A DNA stretch of 64,000 bases. It comes from Opeltia flavorubescens. Taxonomy: Eukaryota; Ascomycota; Lecanoromycetes; Teloschistales; Teloschistaceae. The notes beneath the pieces were generated by a model. It was not told the origin of the DNA and did no database searches. It worked only from the letters and a program-made list of their open reading frames with translations. The DNA lies in NCBI GenBank assembly GCA_000442125.1, contig KE546968.1, positions 1,143,932-1,207,931 of the forward strand. Reading direction: 5' to 3'. Below, piece after piece: positions 23,377-35,290 of this stretch (position 1 is the stretch's first letter; each line of letters starts with the position of its first letter). Made by a program: the position numbers and the translations under genes.

Positions 23377-24348
23377 TCAGAAGATCTTACTGAGTACCCT
23401 TCTCACCTCCTCTGGCTGCTCCTCACCGTTCCTTCTCCTCTTGACCTCATTCTGTCTGAATGTCCTTTCATACCGACTTCTTTCCCCGTCTTTCCCTTCA
23501 TGCTCATCATACTCCCCCTTCTCCTTGTTATCGCCCTTCCTTTCCTTCTTTTTCCTCTTTGTATCCTCCACCTTCCCTCTCTCCACGCTTCTCAAAAACT
23601 CCTCCCTCTCCTTCTTGTCCCTCCTGACCCCCACCCTAACCCTTTCCTCCCTCTCTCTCTCCTCTGCCCTGACCCCCGCCATTAAGTCTTCCCACCCAAA
23701 CCCCCTAAGATACTTCGCATTCCACACATCATCCCTGTAGTATCCCCTTCCCCCCATCGTCTGCCCGTTAATCGCCGCAACGCACGTTTTTGCATGTTTA
23801 TGCGAGGAGAATTCTATCCAGCCGTCGATGAAGGAGCGTTTCTTGTTGCCGCCGGATCGGACTCTGGAGGTGTGTTGTGATGGAGGTTCAGGGGTGAGGA
23901 AGAGTCGGGTTATCGTGCCGAAGGAGTCAAGGATATGTCGGACTGTTGACGGGCGCATGAAAGGTGGAATGCGGGAGAGGTAGACTACACCAGGTCTTTG
24001 GGGGTGAGAGGAGATTTTTTGGGGGAGTTTGGCACGGATAGATTTCGAGGATGGGCGTTCGGGTCGTTGGTTTAGGGGTGAGTTCTTCTCAATAGAGGAG
24101 GACTTCAATGGTACTATGGCGGCATTCGGCTCAATGGGTAGAGCGATCTCTAACGGGGGCTCGTACTTGTAGTCTGATTCGTCGTCGTCGTCGCTTGAAT
24201 CGTGCCTGGTTTTCTGTTGTTTCAACCGCTTACTCGAATCTATGGGCCTGCCCTTGATTTCCCGGGGATCGTCCGAGTCACGGCTCGAAGCATTGTCATC
24301 TTCGCTCTGGTCACCATCAAGGAACTCGTTGTATTTTCGAGTAGTCAT
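23377..24348 (-). CDS. ESF2: Pre-rRNA processing protein ESF2/ABT1
   Basis: Single exon, 323 residues. An acidic/serine-rich N-terminal third precedes an RRM at about residues 120-210: VVYLSRIPPFMRPSTVRHIL, FGTITRLFLTPE, SFIDGWIEFSSHKHAKTCVA, INGQTMGGRGYY. The order and the DVWNAKYLRGFGWEDLM end are typical of Esf2/ABT1. The C-terminus is a long Arg/Lys/Glu helix. Esf2 is a nucleolar SSU-processome factor that stimulates the helicase Dbp8 for 18S rRNA maturation. The C-terminal region is encoded by purine-rich DNA on the minus strand. Confidence 0.93.
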   Translation of the reverse strand: MTTRKYNEFLDGDQSEDDNASSRDSDDPREIKGRPIDSSKRLKQQKTRHDSSDDDDESDYKYEPPLEIALPIEPNAAIVPLKSSSIEKNSPLNQRPERPSSKSIRAKLPQKISSHPQRPGVVYLSRIPPFMRPSTVRHILDSFGTITRLFLTPEPPSQHTSRVRSGGNKKRSFIDGWIEFSSHKHAKTCVAAINGQTMGGRGYYRDDVWNAKYLRGFGWEDLMAGVRAEEREREERVRVGVRRDKKEREEFLRSVERGKVEDTKRKKKERKGDNKEKGEYDEHEGKDGERSRYERTFRQNEVKRRRNGEEQPEEVRRVLSKIF

Positions 24349-24535
24349 GTCGTGGAATTGGATTGATGCAAAACAATGCTTTGATTGATTGACAGAATTA
24401 AACCATTATCAGTCTCTCAGTGATAGCACAATCAGATAAGATAAGCGACACTCTTGGCCTTGCCAGTGACTCACCCTCGGCTCCGTCTTTACCTCACTTC
24501 TCAGAGCAAGTAGAAGTAGACTATTTTACTACTAT

Positions 24536-25101
24536 CTAGCTATTCCTAACACCATTTTTAACCTCCAGCCTGGAAGAATGCTGGTTCAGAGCGCCATATA
24601 CAGTAACATTCATTACTTTCTTCGAACCCACAAACGCGGTCCCCCCTAAATGTGGTGGTTTGGCGACACAGTGAATACTGAGCAGGCTAGCTTGGACGGC
24701 GATATCAAAAAACCTCAACGTGTCTTCATCCGCTGTTGTGTGCATGTCTGCCATAATGGCGCAACTTTCCGATTGCCAAATTTGGGGAACTGTGAAGCCT
24801 CTACCTGGCAAACGGCTGAAATGTTGCGGTACCATGGCCAATTTTGGGTCAACCATTAATTGGTCCCTGATGGCGTCTTGACAATGCTTGAAGATAGTGG
24901 GCGTCGGTTTAGACGAGAAGGGTGTCCGTACCCGCCAACAAGACACTAGATCTGTTGAATCGGCTTGGCATCTTTTCGTAATAAGTATCATCGATACTGC
25001 AAGACCAATTACTCCTAATACTCTAAGTCAATGCGAATGCCCGATGACTCGCGATACAAAGAATGATGAGACTTACTCGACAAAGTTACTAAGGGCTGCA
25101 T
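24536..25101 (-). CDS. Predicted small secreted protein of unknown function
   Basis: Proposed exons are 25101-25077 and 25020-24536, about 169 residues. The join gives MQPLVTLSILGVIGLAVSMI, a good signal-peptide-like hydrophobic start. The body reads PTPTIFKHCQDAIRDQL, GRGFTVPQIWQSESCAIMAD, MHTTADEDTLRFFDIA and GTAFVGSKKVMNVTVYGAL. I recall similar secreted fungal proteins but cannot name a family. Codon-level coherence across 450 nt supports it. Weak points: the 56-nt intron interrupts the signal peptide and needs a GAG acceptor, so exon 1 is uncertain. It lies alone in a gene-poor stretch. Confidence 0.55.
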
Positions 25102-26603
25102 TTTGCTGGGATTGTGGAGGTTGCAATCGCTTTCAAGTCAAGGATATGATTTCATTCGATATGGCTTCAATAAGTAATTGGACATTGGGCAAATGACGAC
25201 ATGGTCGAACAAGCGGTCACTTACGCGAATGGAGAGGTAGGTACATGACAGCCCATCGGAAAGTTCATGCCAATCGGCCGGTTGTACGAGTTAAGCGACA
25301 GCTCAGTATAGCCGCTATCTGCTTGTTTCACCAATGTGGAGAGCTATTTAGACAAAGCTCTGGCTGATAGCGGACAGTGTCTGTTCAAATCGAGGGTTAT
25401 CATGGTCACGATACGGCCACGGAGAACTTCGATTTTGGAAACACAGATGACAACATATTGATTGAAAGCTTCGGGCATTACTCTAGGAATACTGGAATAC
25501 TAGAGCAGCACAACAGGATGACGCCGAATAACTATACCAAAGAAACGACGAAGGTCTCGCATGAACAGAACACGAAAGAGATCACTATTTGCTGTATCCA
25601 AGGTTGCAAATTGGTTACCGGTTGACAATTGGTTCTCGACAGTGGACTATCGTTACCGTGTTGTATTTCGAATCCAGAGTTAGATCGGGTCGTGGATGTC
25701 CCAACTCCGAAAGAAAGGCTGTTCATTGCAGAAAGTTGGATAAGTACGCCTCGTAAATCTCTCAATTCTACCATTGGGTGGCTATCATCATATGCCGAGA
25801 AAGACCATTCACGTTTCTGTACGGTGTAGTGATCATGGTATGGCATAATCTTTCCTCATATCTAGATTTATATCATGACCAGAAGATTCATGAGCAATCG
25901 TCCAAATCAAGGCAAAAGATGGAGGGCCTCGCTTAGACTTCCCTGATTTCATCAGCCTCAATGAAACAAGCGCGTCTAAGACTGTTCTGGCCCTCATTCG
26001 ATACCTTATTGTGGCGCGAAACCTTCGACATCGTTCCACTGTTCACTACGCGGCCTATACGATTCACGATATTACTGATTCGACTTGAACAACTAGCTAA
26101 TCCACGTCATAGACTGGATAGAACAATCTGCTCAGACATGTTCCTGGTATATGTTCTCGTTTTGTCGAGGAGATACCGGTGCTTTACCAAGAGATCGGTG
26201 CTTGTACCATCTTCCACGTCATAGGCCTAGATGTCATCCGTATGGACAAAGGATAACAGTTTTTTGAAGTATCTCCATGGCGTTCAGTACCAAAACCGAG
26301 CATAGACAGTTTAAGGGTAAACTGGCAGATTTCTCTAGCTTGGCTGGTTTTCTTACCAAGGATTGAGATCCAAATTGAAAAGTTCAACCGGGAAAGAGCA
26401 ACTCATTTTTCAGGAGCTGCTGTTACATACATAAGGCAACATGCATGAAAGGAGCCAACCACTCATTCGTTCCTTGCTTTCTTCGTCGTTGCATTTGACT
26501 TCTTCATTTTAACTTGCACTTCAAGAAGCTTTCTATTGCTCATAAATATTGCTTACAAATTTTCTTTATTACACGTCATTGAACCTAGGACTAACCCCTC
26601 AGG
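25102..26603. other. Gene-poor stretch with one nested inverted repeat
   Basis: No supportable gene in 1.5 kb. A nested hairpin lies at 25312-25373: outer arms CCGCTATC and GATAGCGG (8 bp) enclose AGAGCT/AGCTCT (25340-25361, 6 bp). The promoter of the PIR gene occupies the right end. Confidence 0.5.
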
Positions 26604-27525
26604 ATGCTATCACTCTTTGGGCTCCTTGCCCTCGCAGCAGCCACCCAGGCCAATCCATTACCTCAAGCTGTCACTGCAGACATCTCTCCAGCAGCCCCTC
26701 CCCCACCAGGATGCACGCCCTCAGCCGTTGGTAGCTATGGCATAGCTGTTCGTAATGTAAGCACGGGTGCTGTTGCCAAAAGGCAAGCTAGTCAATTGAG
26801 CGAGTGAGCACAATCGCGTCACCCGACTACAGTAATCTATTTCTGACACTAGTCACAGTGGTCAGCCACAAGTCATGACTATGGCAACTGTATCTATGGT
26901 TACCGATGGCCAGCTCCAAGCTGGCATGCACACCATGATGATGATGCCTGCCCAGATCGGGGACGGCCAAATCCAGGTTTCTGCTGCGACTATGACCTAC
27001 GCTCCCGTCACTGTGATATCCGACGGACAGCCCCAAGCACCGACTCTTCCAGCTCCTTCAAGTACCGCTACTCCTGTCTCCCAAATCTCCGACGCACAAC
27101 CACAGGCCCCAACCGCTGCCGTTTCTTCGCCGGCCGTGACGAGTGCGCCTCAAGCTTCCGCTCCTTCGAGGTCTGATCCTTCCAGCGGTCCTCAACCATC
27201 TCCTTCCAGTAGCAGCGTCACAAACGTGGCCTGTGAAACGGAAGGCACACTCGAAATTACCCTTGCCGATGGCGTCCTCAAGGATGCAAAGGGAAGGACT
27301 GGTTACATTGCCTCCAATTTCCAATTCCAATTCGATGCACCGCCTCAAGCTGGCGCAATCTACACATCTGGCTTCACTGCCTGCAGCAATGGTACACTAG
27401 CCTTGGGCGGCTCGAACGTGTTCTATCAATGTCTGAGCGGTGATTTCTACAACCTTTACGATCGCTCTTGGGCGACCCAGTGCTCCCCTATCACTATCGA
27501 TCTCTTGCGTCTTCAAGCTTGCTGA
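26604..27525 (+). CDS. PIR-family cell wall protein (short, with C-terminal Cys domain)
   Basis: Exons 26604-26803 and 26859-27525 give 288 residues. The signal peptide is MLSLFGLLALAAATQA. A Kex2-type Lys-Arg site (VAKRQAS) follows, as in yeast Pir proteins. PIR repeats (Q-[IV]-x-D-G-Q-x-Q) are SQLSDGQPQ, VTDGQLQ, IGDGQIQV, ISDGQPQA and ISDAQPQA; the intron splits the first one. The C-terminal half carries the conserved cysteine domain (CETEGTLEITLADG, ASNFQFQFDAPPQAGA, VFYQCLSGDFYNLYDRSW, ending LQAC). In yeast, PIR glutamines are esterified to beta-1,3-glucan, fixing the protein to the wall by an alkali-labile bond. A second, larger PIR protein lies 33 kb away. Confidence 0.9.
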
Positions 27526-28474
27526 GTCGACTCTACGATATATTTGCTTGTGCGCACTGAAATTTACCGAGGATTAGTCTGGAAAGTGTAAGTAATTTGG
27601 GGGGAGTAATGTTTGATCATGTGGTGGAAAGTTCCCGCGGATACTGTTGTCTTTATTTCTCGATATGCAACAACCACCGGTGTCTCCTTCGTTCATCAAA
27701 TCAAGGCATGTATCGAGAAGTAATACCGAGTTGTATTGTGTTGGGAGAGTCATCGGCGCTAAGATGAGAAACCAAAACGATCCACATCAATAATAACAGC
27801 AGAAATAGCCTTGTACTCTTTGTTAATGTTACTGCATGACATGAGTAACCATAAAATTGTAGCCGTGCGCTGTCTCAAAGGTAATTGTAATAATCCATTC
27901 GTTGATAGCAACAGAATTCCCGATGTCGGCCGCCAAGAGGCGCTTTCGTCGGGTATTTTGGTGCTGAACTCTGTTTACGTTCCACGATTAGGAATCTGTG
28001 CTTCTTCCACATGCTCAGCAAACGAACATCGACCTGCCGTTGTACAAGGAAAAACCCATTTAACCAATCATGCCTCATATAAAGCACACACACGGTACAC
28101 TAGAGTTCTCTAACGTCACTTCCTCCCGCTCGGTCATGAGCTTCTCCGCTCACGAACCAGCGAATGAAGCCTCCCTCAACCATTTCGTCACGCCATCCCC
28201 CACTGTGTGGGGAACGTGGTTACGCATCAGTCAGCATCCGACCTATTTCAAATCCGACCTTGCTACGCTATATCTGGGTAGATTCATGCCAAAGCTCCCG
28301 CGCATATCCGAGGTGTAGACGTTGGCCTGGTATCAAGGGTAGATCTTATAATTTCAGACGTCATATTGTCTTATAGGTGGTAGCCTAACTTCTTTCACTA
28401 TACAACATTATATATCGGACTATATCGTTCACCTGTTTCATTTTTTTCCGTAGTTTCTCCATATATCTTGAAAA
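27526..28474. other. Intergenic region PIR gene to EGT1
   Basis: About 950 bp without a supportable gene; only short ORFs without domains are present. The EGT1 promoter and leader are expected at the right end. Confidence 0.5.
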
Positions 28475-31400
28475 ATGGCACCGGTTTCTCACGCAGCCGT
28501 TCGGATTGAGGATATTCGTCGGAATGATATCGGTGATTTTGTACTCAACGAACTGCATGATGGACTCCGACCTGTGGCTGGAGGGGAGAAAAGAATGCCG
28601 ACCCTCTTACTGTACGACGAAAAGGGGCTTGGACTCTTCGAGGATATATCGTATCTGGACGAGTACTATCTGACCAATGCCGAGATTGAAATTTTAGAGA
28701 AAAATGCCGCTGAGCTTGCAGCATTAATACCCCACGGTTGTGTCATCTTGGAATTAGGTGCTGGGTACGGATTCAAAGCACCCTTTGCCCTTTTGTGACA
28801 CGGCCGACACAGCTTTGAGCGGCTAGGGCTGTAGTACTGATGGTAGAACAGCAACCTTCGCAAGGTAGAGATTTTATTGGGCGCCCTTGATTCCGCAAAG
28901 AAGAAAGTACAGTACTATGCATTGGATCTCTCGGAACCTGAATTACAACGAACACTTTCCGCTTTACCCACGTATTGGGAATATGTGGAGTGCCATGGTC
29001 TCCTTGGTACTTACGACGATGGCCTGGATTGGTTGCAACGACCCGAGCTGGATCAGCAGCCCATTTGGATTTTATCTCTAGGTTCTTCAATTGGGAATTT
29101 CGGCCGCCAAGAGGCTGCATCCTTCCTCCAAGGATTCGTCAACACGTTGCGAAGCACCGACGCCATGATTATTGGCCTGGACGCATGCCAAAACACGGAC
29201 AAGGTCTACCATGCATACAACGATCGGCAAGGAAAAACGCATAAATTCGTCTTGAATGGGCTTCTACATGCAAATCGCTTGCTAGGGAAAGGCGTGTTCA
29301 GACTCGAAGATTGGGCAGTGATCGGAGAGTACGACGAAGTAGCTGGACGTCACCAGGCTTTCTATTCCCCCTTGAAAGACCTCGTCATCGATGGGATCTA
29401 CATTGCAGCTGGAGAGAAGATTCGTGTGGAAGAGAGTTACAAATACTCCTCCAGTCAAAGCGATGAGCTATGGCGTCAAGCGGGTTTGGTGGAACAAACT
29501 CGCTTTGCTAACAGCAGCAATGACTATCGTAAGCCACACCCGCCTCTTTCTAATTCGCTGTTGACTATCATCTCCACCGTTTGCTATTTCTCAGTCCCAC
29601 CATATTCATACTTTCAACCTCAAATATCCTCATCTAGTCTAATCACCCAATCGCTGAAATATCTCCTCTCTGTCACTTGTTCGCTCGGTGACTCTGTATA
29701 GTCACCCAAATTCTGACTGAAGTATGGCTGCAGACTTGCACATAGTAGCCAGATCGGCCCAAGCTTTTCCGCTCAGCCCAGCCGAATACGCAGCTCAGCC
29801 TATTCCAAATCTTTCAGATTTCAAGCAGCTGTGGTCGGCATGGGATCTAATCACGCAGTGTATGATTCCAAAGAGCGAGCTTCTTTCCCAGCCAATCACC
29901 TTGCGGCATTGCTATATCTTTTATCTGGGACACATTCCTACCTTCCTGGACATTCACGTCACGAAAGCTACGGAACAAGCGCCTACCGGGCCAATCTCCT
30001 ATCGGAGAATATTCGAGAGAGGTATTGATCCAGATGTGGATAATCCGGAGCATTGCCACGCGCACAGCGAGGTTCCGGAAGAGTGGCCGCCTATTGAAGC
30101 GATTCTCGACTATCAATATAGAGTGAGGTCCCGAGTAGAAAAGTTGATGGAGCAGAAAGTCAATCCCGCACCAAGCAAGCTCGGAAGAGCTTTGTGGCTT
30201 GGTTTCGAACACGAAGGTATGATATACTATTGCGCTATTATCGCTGCTCTGATGGGGCTTGCTCATGTGAATAGCGATGCATCTTGAGACTTTACTCTAC
30301 ATGCTACTCCAGAGTGGCCGATCTTTGCCCCCACCAGGACGGACCCCTGATTTCCAAGCACTGGCTCAAGCAATTGAGGGTAAGAGCGTTGTCAATGAAT
30401 GGGTCACAATCCCATCTACTACGATCGTTGTGGGCATGGATGATCTCGAAAATGATTCAGGACCAAACCGATATTTTGGCTGGGATAATGAAAAGCCCTC
30501 GCGAAAGATACATGTACCGGCTTTTGAAGCCAAATCGAAGCCTTTGACGAACGAGGATTATGTGCGTTACCTTCACGAATCTGGAACACAAACAATGCCG
30601 GCGTCATGGTCTCAAATCAATGATGCAAAAGGAATGTCTAGTGCAGCAATTGAGCCTTCTGGTAACGGCTACTCAGCATACCAGAACGGTCATAGTCAGT
30701 CCCTGGACAAAGCCTTTCTGACTGGCAAATTTGTGAAGACGGTGTATGGGCCTGTTGCTCTTGAGCATGCCCTGACTTGGCCCGTCTCCGCATCTTACGA
30801 CGAATTAGCTGGATGCGCCAAGTGGATGAATGGAAGAATTCCGACTGTCGAGGAGGTCCAGGCGATCTACAACCACGTCGATCTAGCCAAGAAGAAGGAG
30901 GCCGAAAAGGTACTCGTCAGGAAAGTGTCTGCAGTCAATGGGTATGTCCCTTCCGTCGTATTGCTTTTGTTTCTTATGGCGCCCCTAATCGTGAATTGCT
31001 TACCGGTCAAAGGCATCTCTCAAACGACGGTGTAGAAGAAACGCCTCCATCAGAACTTGCTCTTAACGGTTCCTCTGGCGTCAGATCTGATCTAGACCCT
31101 GAGGAGCTCTTTGTCGACCTCCAAGGTTGCAATGTAGGTTTCAATGCCTTTCATCCGACACCTGTCGCCCAATCTGGAAATCGATTGTGCGGACGAGGTG
31201 AGATGGGAGGCGTGTGGGAATGGACTAGCTCTGTGCTAGAGGAACAAGAAGGCTTTGTGGCGATGGATTCATATCCTGGGTATACGGGTTGGTACCCTGG
31301 AGATGTTGCCTTTTACAAGCCATTAATGCTGACGAAACCATAGCGGATTTCTTTGACGGGAAGCATAATATAATGCTCGGTGGTTCATGGGCAACGCATC

Positions 31401-31543
31401 CAAGGATTGCGGGAAGAAAGAGCTTGTAAGCGGTGGAAAATTCACGTCTTTTTGCTTAAGCGCTAATTGTATCTAGTATCAACTGGTACCAACGAAATTA
31501 CCCATACGCATGGGCAGGTGCTCGCCTAGTCCGCAATTGTTAG
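28475..31543 (+). CDS. EGT1: Ergothioneine synthase EGT1 (EgtD-EgtB fusion)
   Basis: Seven exons: 28475-28764, 28852-29528, 29734-30216, 30275-30941, 31013-31287, 31344-31425 and 31477-31543, for 846 residues. The first part is an EgtD-type SAM methyltransferase (LLYDEKGLGLFEDISYLDEY, VILELGAGNLRKVEILL, IWILSLGSSIGNFG) that trimethylates histidine to hercynine. The second is an EgtB-type part: a DinB-like bundle with the iron ligands H482-x3-H486-x-E488 (FEHEAMHLETLLYM), then a formylglycine-generating-enzyme-like fold (GEMGGVWEWTSS, IMLGGSWATHPRIAGRKS, NWYQRNYPYAWAGARLV). It oxidatively joins hercynine to cysteine; a separate PLP lyase (Egt2) finishes the antioxidant ergothioneine. Every splice join restores a conserved motif. 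The exon 3/4 junction cuts the iron-ligand motif. Confidence 0.95.
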
Positions 31544-32573
31544 GATACAAAGAATATCTACCGCAATTGGGAGGAGCTAACTCAAGATGGGAAGTGGTGG
31601 AGTTCCTCAACGAGCTTTCACCTCGATGTTTTTCAGAGCATATAAATGGTAGATTTAGCACGAGGCATTCAACAGCCTATGATTGGTTGGAGCATTTCGA
31701 TCACAGTATTTTTCTTTTCTCTCCTTTCGCACAATGCTCTGAATTTCAAATCATCAGTCGGCGATTGAGAATAATGACCATGACTTGCGCAAAAAGTGTC
31801 CAAGTAACTTCTTGCTCGTCGTATAAATGCTTGCGACTTCCCCTTTGTCAGACTTTCTAAAGATCAGTAGGTCGTTCTGCTCTCCCTCGAAGCTGCTGTT
31901 AGCAAAATATAAGTATCTTGACACGGTAAGAGCTACTACTTCCAGCGTTAGTGATATCATCTCTAAAAAATCAATCGCTCTTACCTCGTCCAATCTACGT
32001 TCGCCTACAAGGCAAAGACGGACTTCACCACGACGTGAACATGGTATATGCAGCCTTCCGAAGTGTGCTCCGAGATACATTCGTCACCATTCAGCAGGAT
32101 CGACGAAACAGGCCTCGCTGCCCCGCCCGTACAGAATTTCCGAGTAGGAGAGACAGAGGAGGTGGCGGAACGAGGCCGTCGAGGCAGGACAAGTCTAGTA
32201 ATGTTATACTACGCGTGTTGATCGCAGCTGATATAAGCATAGTCTCGATCTTCGGCAATTTAAGACATCTATCACAAATCAAAGTGGCGACATCTACGCG
32301 TTATACTAGCTTGTTCATATACCGGCACATCACAAAATACTATTGTTTACTTCTTTCACAACAGTTTAATAATATTCGACACTATCTATGCACATAAATC
32401 GCGGATCCCTGGCTTATAAACGTTCTCTTACATATTGTTCGCGCCTTGACTCTCAATACCACGACCCATCTACAAAGGAGATCTTGTTCAATCAGCAATA
32501 CAAGCAGTCGACATCGGACATTATAAAGAACATACTGAGGATATTGTATATCAGGAGGACATCTATTACTGCT
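31544..32573. other. Intergenic region EGT1 to the Cys-pair protein
   Basis: One kilobase, AT-rich towards 32.3-32.5 kb, without a supportable gene. Short open frames near 31.9-32.3 kb lack domains. I considered a decayed repeat element here but could not define ends. Confidence 0.45.
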
Positions 32574-34544
32574 ATGCCTCAAGGCTTGCTCTACAAATGG
32601 GTGAGCTGATAGACAATGATCCTGAGACACACCTGTACTAACGCAAACTCTACACCTGTACTAACGCAAACTCGTTAGGAAAAGAACAGTGGTCTAGGTA
32701 TGTCCTGACCACAAGTACGATATATGAACTGGCTGGGTCCTTGCTAATCACTCAGGCAGATCATAAGTGCGGTATATGTAAGACCGTTCTGTCCAGTCCC
32801 CGGGCCAAGAAAACCTGCTTTGGCATACATGAAGAAGTCTGTATCCGATATCATTATACCCTTTTCTATGTCGGTTAGTTCCTAATTGCTCCACCCCTAT
32901 CCCATGCCTCGTATTCACTAATGTACTCTCTCTCCCAAGGCAATTCGAGCAAATGTGACGCGTGTGTCTCTCCTAGTATACTTGCTCGATGAAATGGCTG
33001 ATATTTCTTGCAGGTGCCGTAAGACTGTCGAGCTGCATGACAAACGCCACCGGGAAATTGCTACACTTATTCTCAAAATCAGGAAACTTGACGAAGCGGA
33101 ACAAGCGATCCTAAGCCCAATCAACAACAGGAAGAACAAAACCAGGAAAAGCGAGGTCTTGGATGCTTTCCAGGTACCCACGGCGCAAGAGAGGATTCAT
33201 GATGAAGGCGAATGGGCGGATTCTAGTACTTTGAATGATGGTGAACCGGAACGCACATCACCAGATATACCAGGCTTGAAGGAGAATTTTATACCCAGAA
33301 GACCAAGTAAAGCTGAGAAAAAGAGAGCACGGCGGTCGGGTCTGGTGCAAGTTATTACTCCTAAGCTCATGGACACTATCGATGTTGTCCTGCATCCAGG
33401 AAATCATCATCTCGACAACAAGAGCGAAGGCTGTGATGCCACATTATCCCACAAGATCATCGAAGATAACATTGCGTTCAACGCTCATTGCTTCAAGCCA
33501 TCATTCATGCGGCAGAGTGTTCGTGACAAGAAGCTCTTGAAAGCGAATGGCATCGGCAAAGCCGCCTCACCCAAGAATGCTCAGGAGGACCCGGAGATTA
33601 CCTTGATACTTGAGCATTTGGGGATCTCATCTGCGCCTATTCATACCTCTAGAGAGCGTACTGCTCTTGTAAAGCAGCTCCGCAGTGCCATTCAAGATGA
33701 TGTAGAGAAGGTCGAGAACGAGAATCGTGACACAATGATGCGGATGGCTGGCTACTGGCGTTACGTCAATCGCAAGACGTACAATTTCATGGTGCGTCAG
33801 AACCAGATCTGGGACTGGGCCACAGGCCAAAAACTCGAGGAGATTGAAGAGGAAGAAGAAAGCGAGGCAGATACCGAGGATGACCGTGATACAGAAGGTG
33901 CTTTCTGGGACGATACCTCCACGCTTGGGACTTCTCGGGACGGTGTCAGCACTCCCTATAGCGAGGTCGAAGACTATGCTGGGGATTATGAGCTAGACGA
34001 GGTTAAGGATCTTCGCCTTGTCGATAAAGTTACAGCCTTGGATGAGAAGCTGAATGAGGAGATTGGTGAACCAGAAGAGGATGCGGGAGATAGCCTCGTC
34101 ACACCACGAGCGAATCAACTCATCTTCAATACTCCCATTCCCAGGACTCGAGTTCCTGAGCCCAGGGTTAAGGGAGAGAATCTGGGATTCCCTAATCCTT
34201 TCTTGGCTCAGAGGAAAGACACTCGCGACCTCCGTCCTACCTCCATTTCCACGCTCAAAACTGACGAGCCTTTTGACTTCGTCCCCTCCAGTCCATCCAC
34301 CCCAGGGACCCCGACATTCTCTGCCCCACATCACGATCCCAATAACCGCTATAACCCGCTGTTGAAGCTGAATGGAGGACTCAATCAACGCCTTGGTCGT
34401 GCCAGTAAGTCGCTCAAGGTCGCACCCGCAACTGTGCTGCCTCTCCGTGAAATGACAAATAATTCATGGACAACTGTGAAAGGCAAGGGCCTCACTGCGG
34501 GAAAGACAAGCTATGCGGGAGCCTTGAAGAAGCCTCGACTGTGA
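32574..34544 (+). CDS. Unknown fungal protein with N-terminal Cys pairs and acidic middle
   Basis: Proposed exons: 32574-32600, 32679-32697, 32760-32873, 32940-32961 and 33014-34544, about 570 residues. The joins give DHKCGICKTVLSSPRAKKTC and then NSSKCDACRKTVELHDKRHR, two Cys-x2-Cys pairs of a likely zinc-binding motif split by a 22-nt exon. A helical stretch follows (REIATLILKIRKLDEAEQ), a central conserved-looking region (AGYWRYVNRKTYNFMVRQNQ) and an acidic run (EEIEEEEESEADTED). The C-terminus ends NNSWTTVKGKGLTAGKTSYA. Without the early introns the main frame has no ATG before 32994 and loses the Cys pairs. Exons 1 and 2 are less certain. No function is known to me. Confidence 0.68.
32629..32673 (+). 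repeat. Tandem duplication of a branch-site segment inside intron 1
   Basis: ACACCTGTACTAACGCAAAC begins identical 22-bp segments at 32629-32650 and 32652-32673 (23-bp period). Each copy carries a perfect TACTAAC branch-site consensus. The acceptor GTTAG follows directly after the second copy. Confidence 0.9.
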
Positions 34545-35290
34545 TTTGCTGAGTGACTATGGGCCTGCGTGGGAACAGTCTGCCCATCTAAAATAAGAAA
34601 AGAAGATCTTGAGGGGAAAATGTTCGAAAATTGCTCAACCGGCACTCATGGGCCGTGATCGCGGAATCTGGATCATAAAATCGTGCTGTGAAGATTGTGG
34701 AGGGTTTGGGACCATTTGCTGACGTTTTTTGTTTTGCAGTTCTTCGGCTTCATCTTGACCACCTCTTTACTAGGTTCGTCTTTTTTTCTACTTTCTTGTT
34801 TCATACTTCTTTTCCTTTGATGGGTTGAGGATGTAAGATACATACGCGAAAAGTATTCTTTACTGCCAGCCAGAGGATACCCCGGGATAACGGTAGCGGG
34901 CGTAGGGAGGCTTCAATCCTTTGACTTTCTAGAGGTTATGATCGATAGACTTTTGATGAGGCATGATGGTTGGCGTTTGTAATTTAATTGAGATAGATCG
35001 ACAGAAAATGAATTTTTACTAAATGTATAATCAGACCTCTCTATCAAATATCCATTCGCACTTTGCGACAGATTTGTCGGCGAAATTGATGTCATAAGAA
35101 TGGATAGCGCATGGCCTTTCCCACGAAGTACAGACGAATAGTAAAATTATGTCCTGAACGCTTCCCCGGGTATCATGAATAATTTTAAAGATGGGTTATG
35201 TGCAGAAACAGGGAAAACCAAATTTGAAAACAAATCCTAGGTCCCATCCCTTTCCCACGCCGGACCCAGTGCCCCGCAGAAATATTCCCA
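34545..35290. other. Convergent gap, two unknown genes
   Basis: About 750 bp without a supportable gene. A 6-bp hairpin with an inner CTG/CAG pairing (ATGGGC ... GCCCAT, near 34559-34590) lies shortly after the stop of the left gene. Otherwise AT-rich and featureless. Confidence 0.45.

Noticed and set aside
31860-32480. Possible solo LTR or other decayed repeat element
   Set aside because: The AT-rich stretch with weak open frames hinted at an old element, but no terminal repeats, target-site duplication or recognisable protein could be found.
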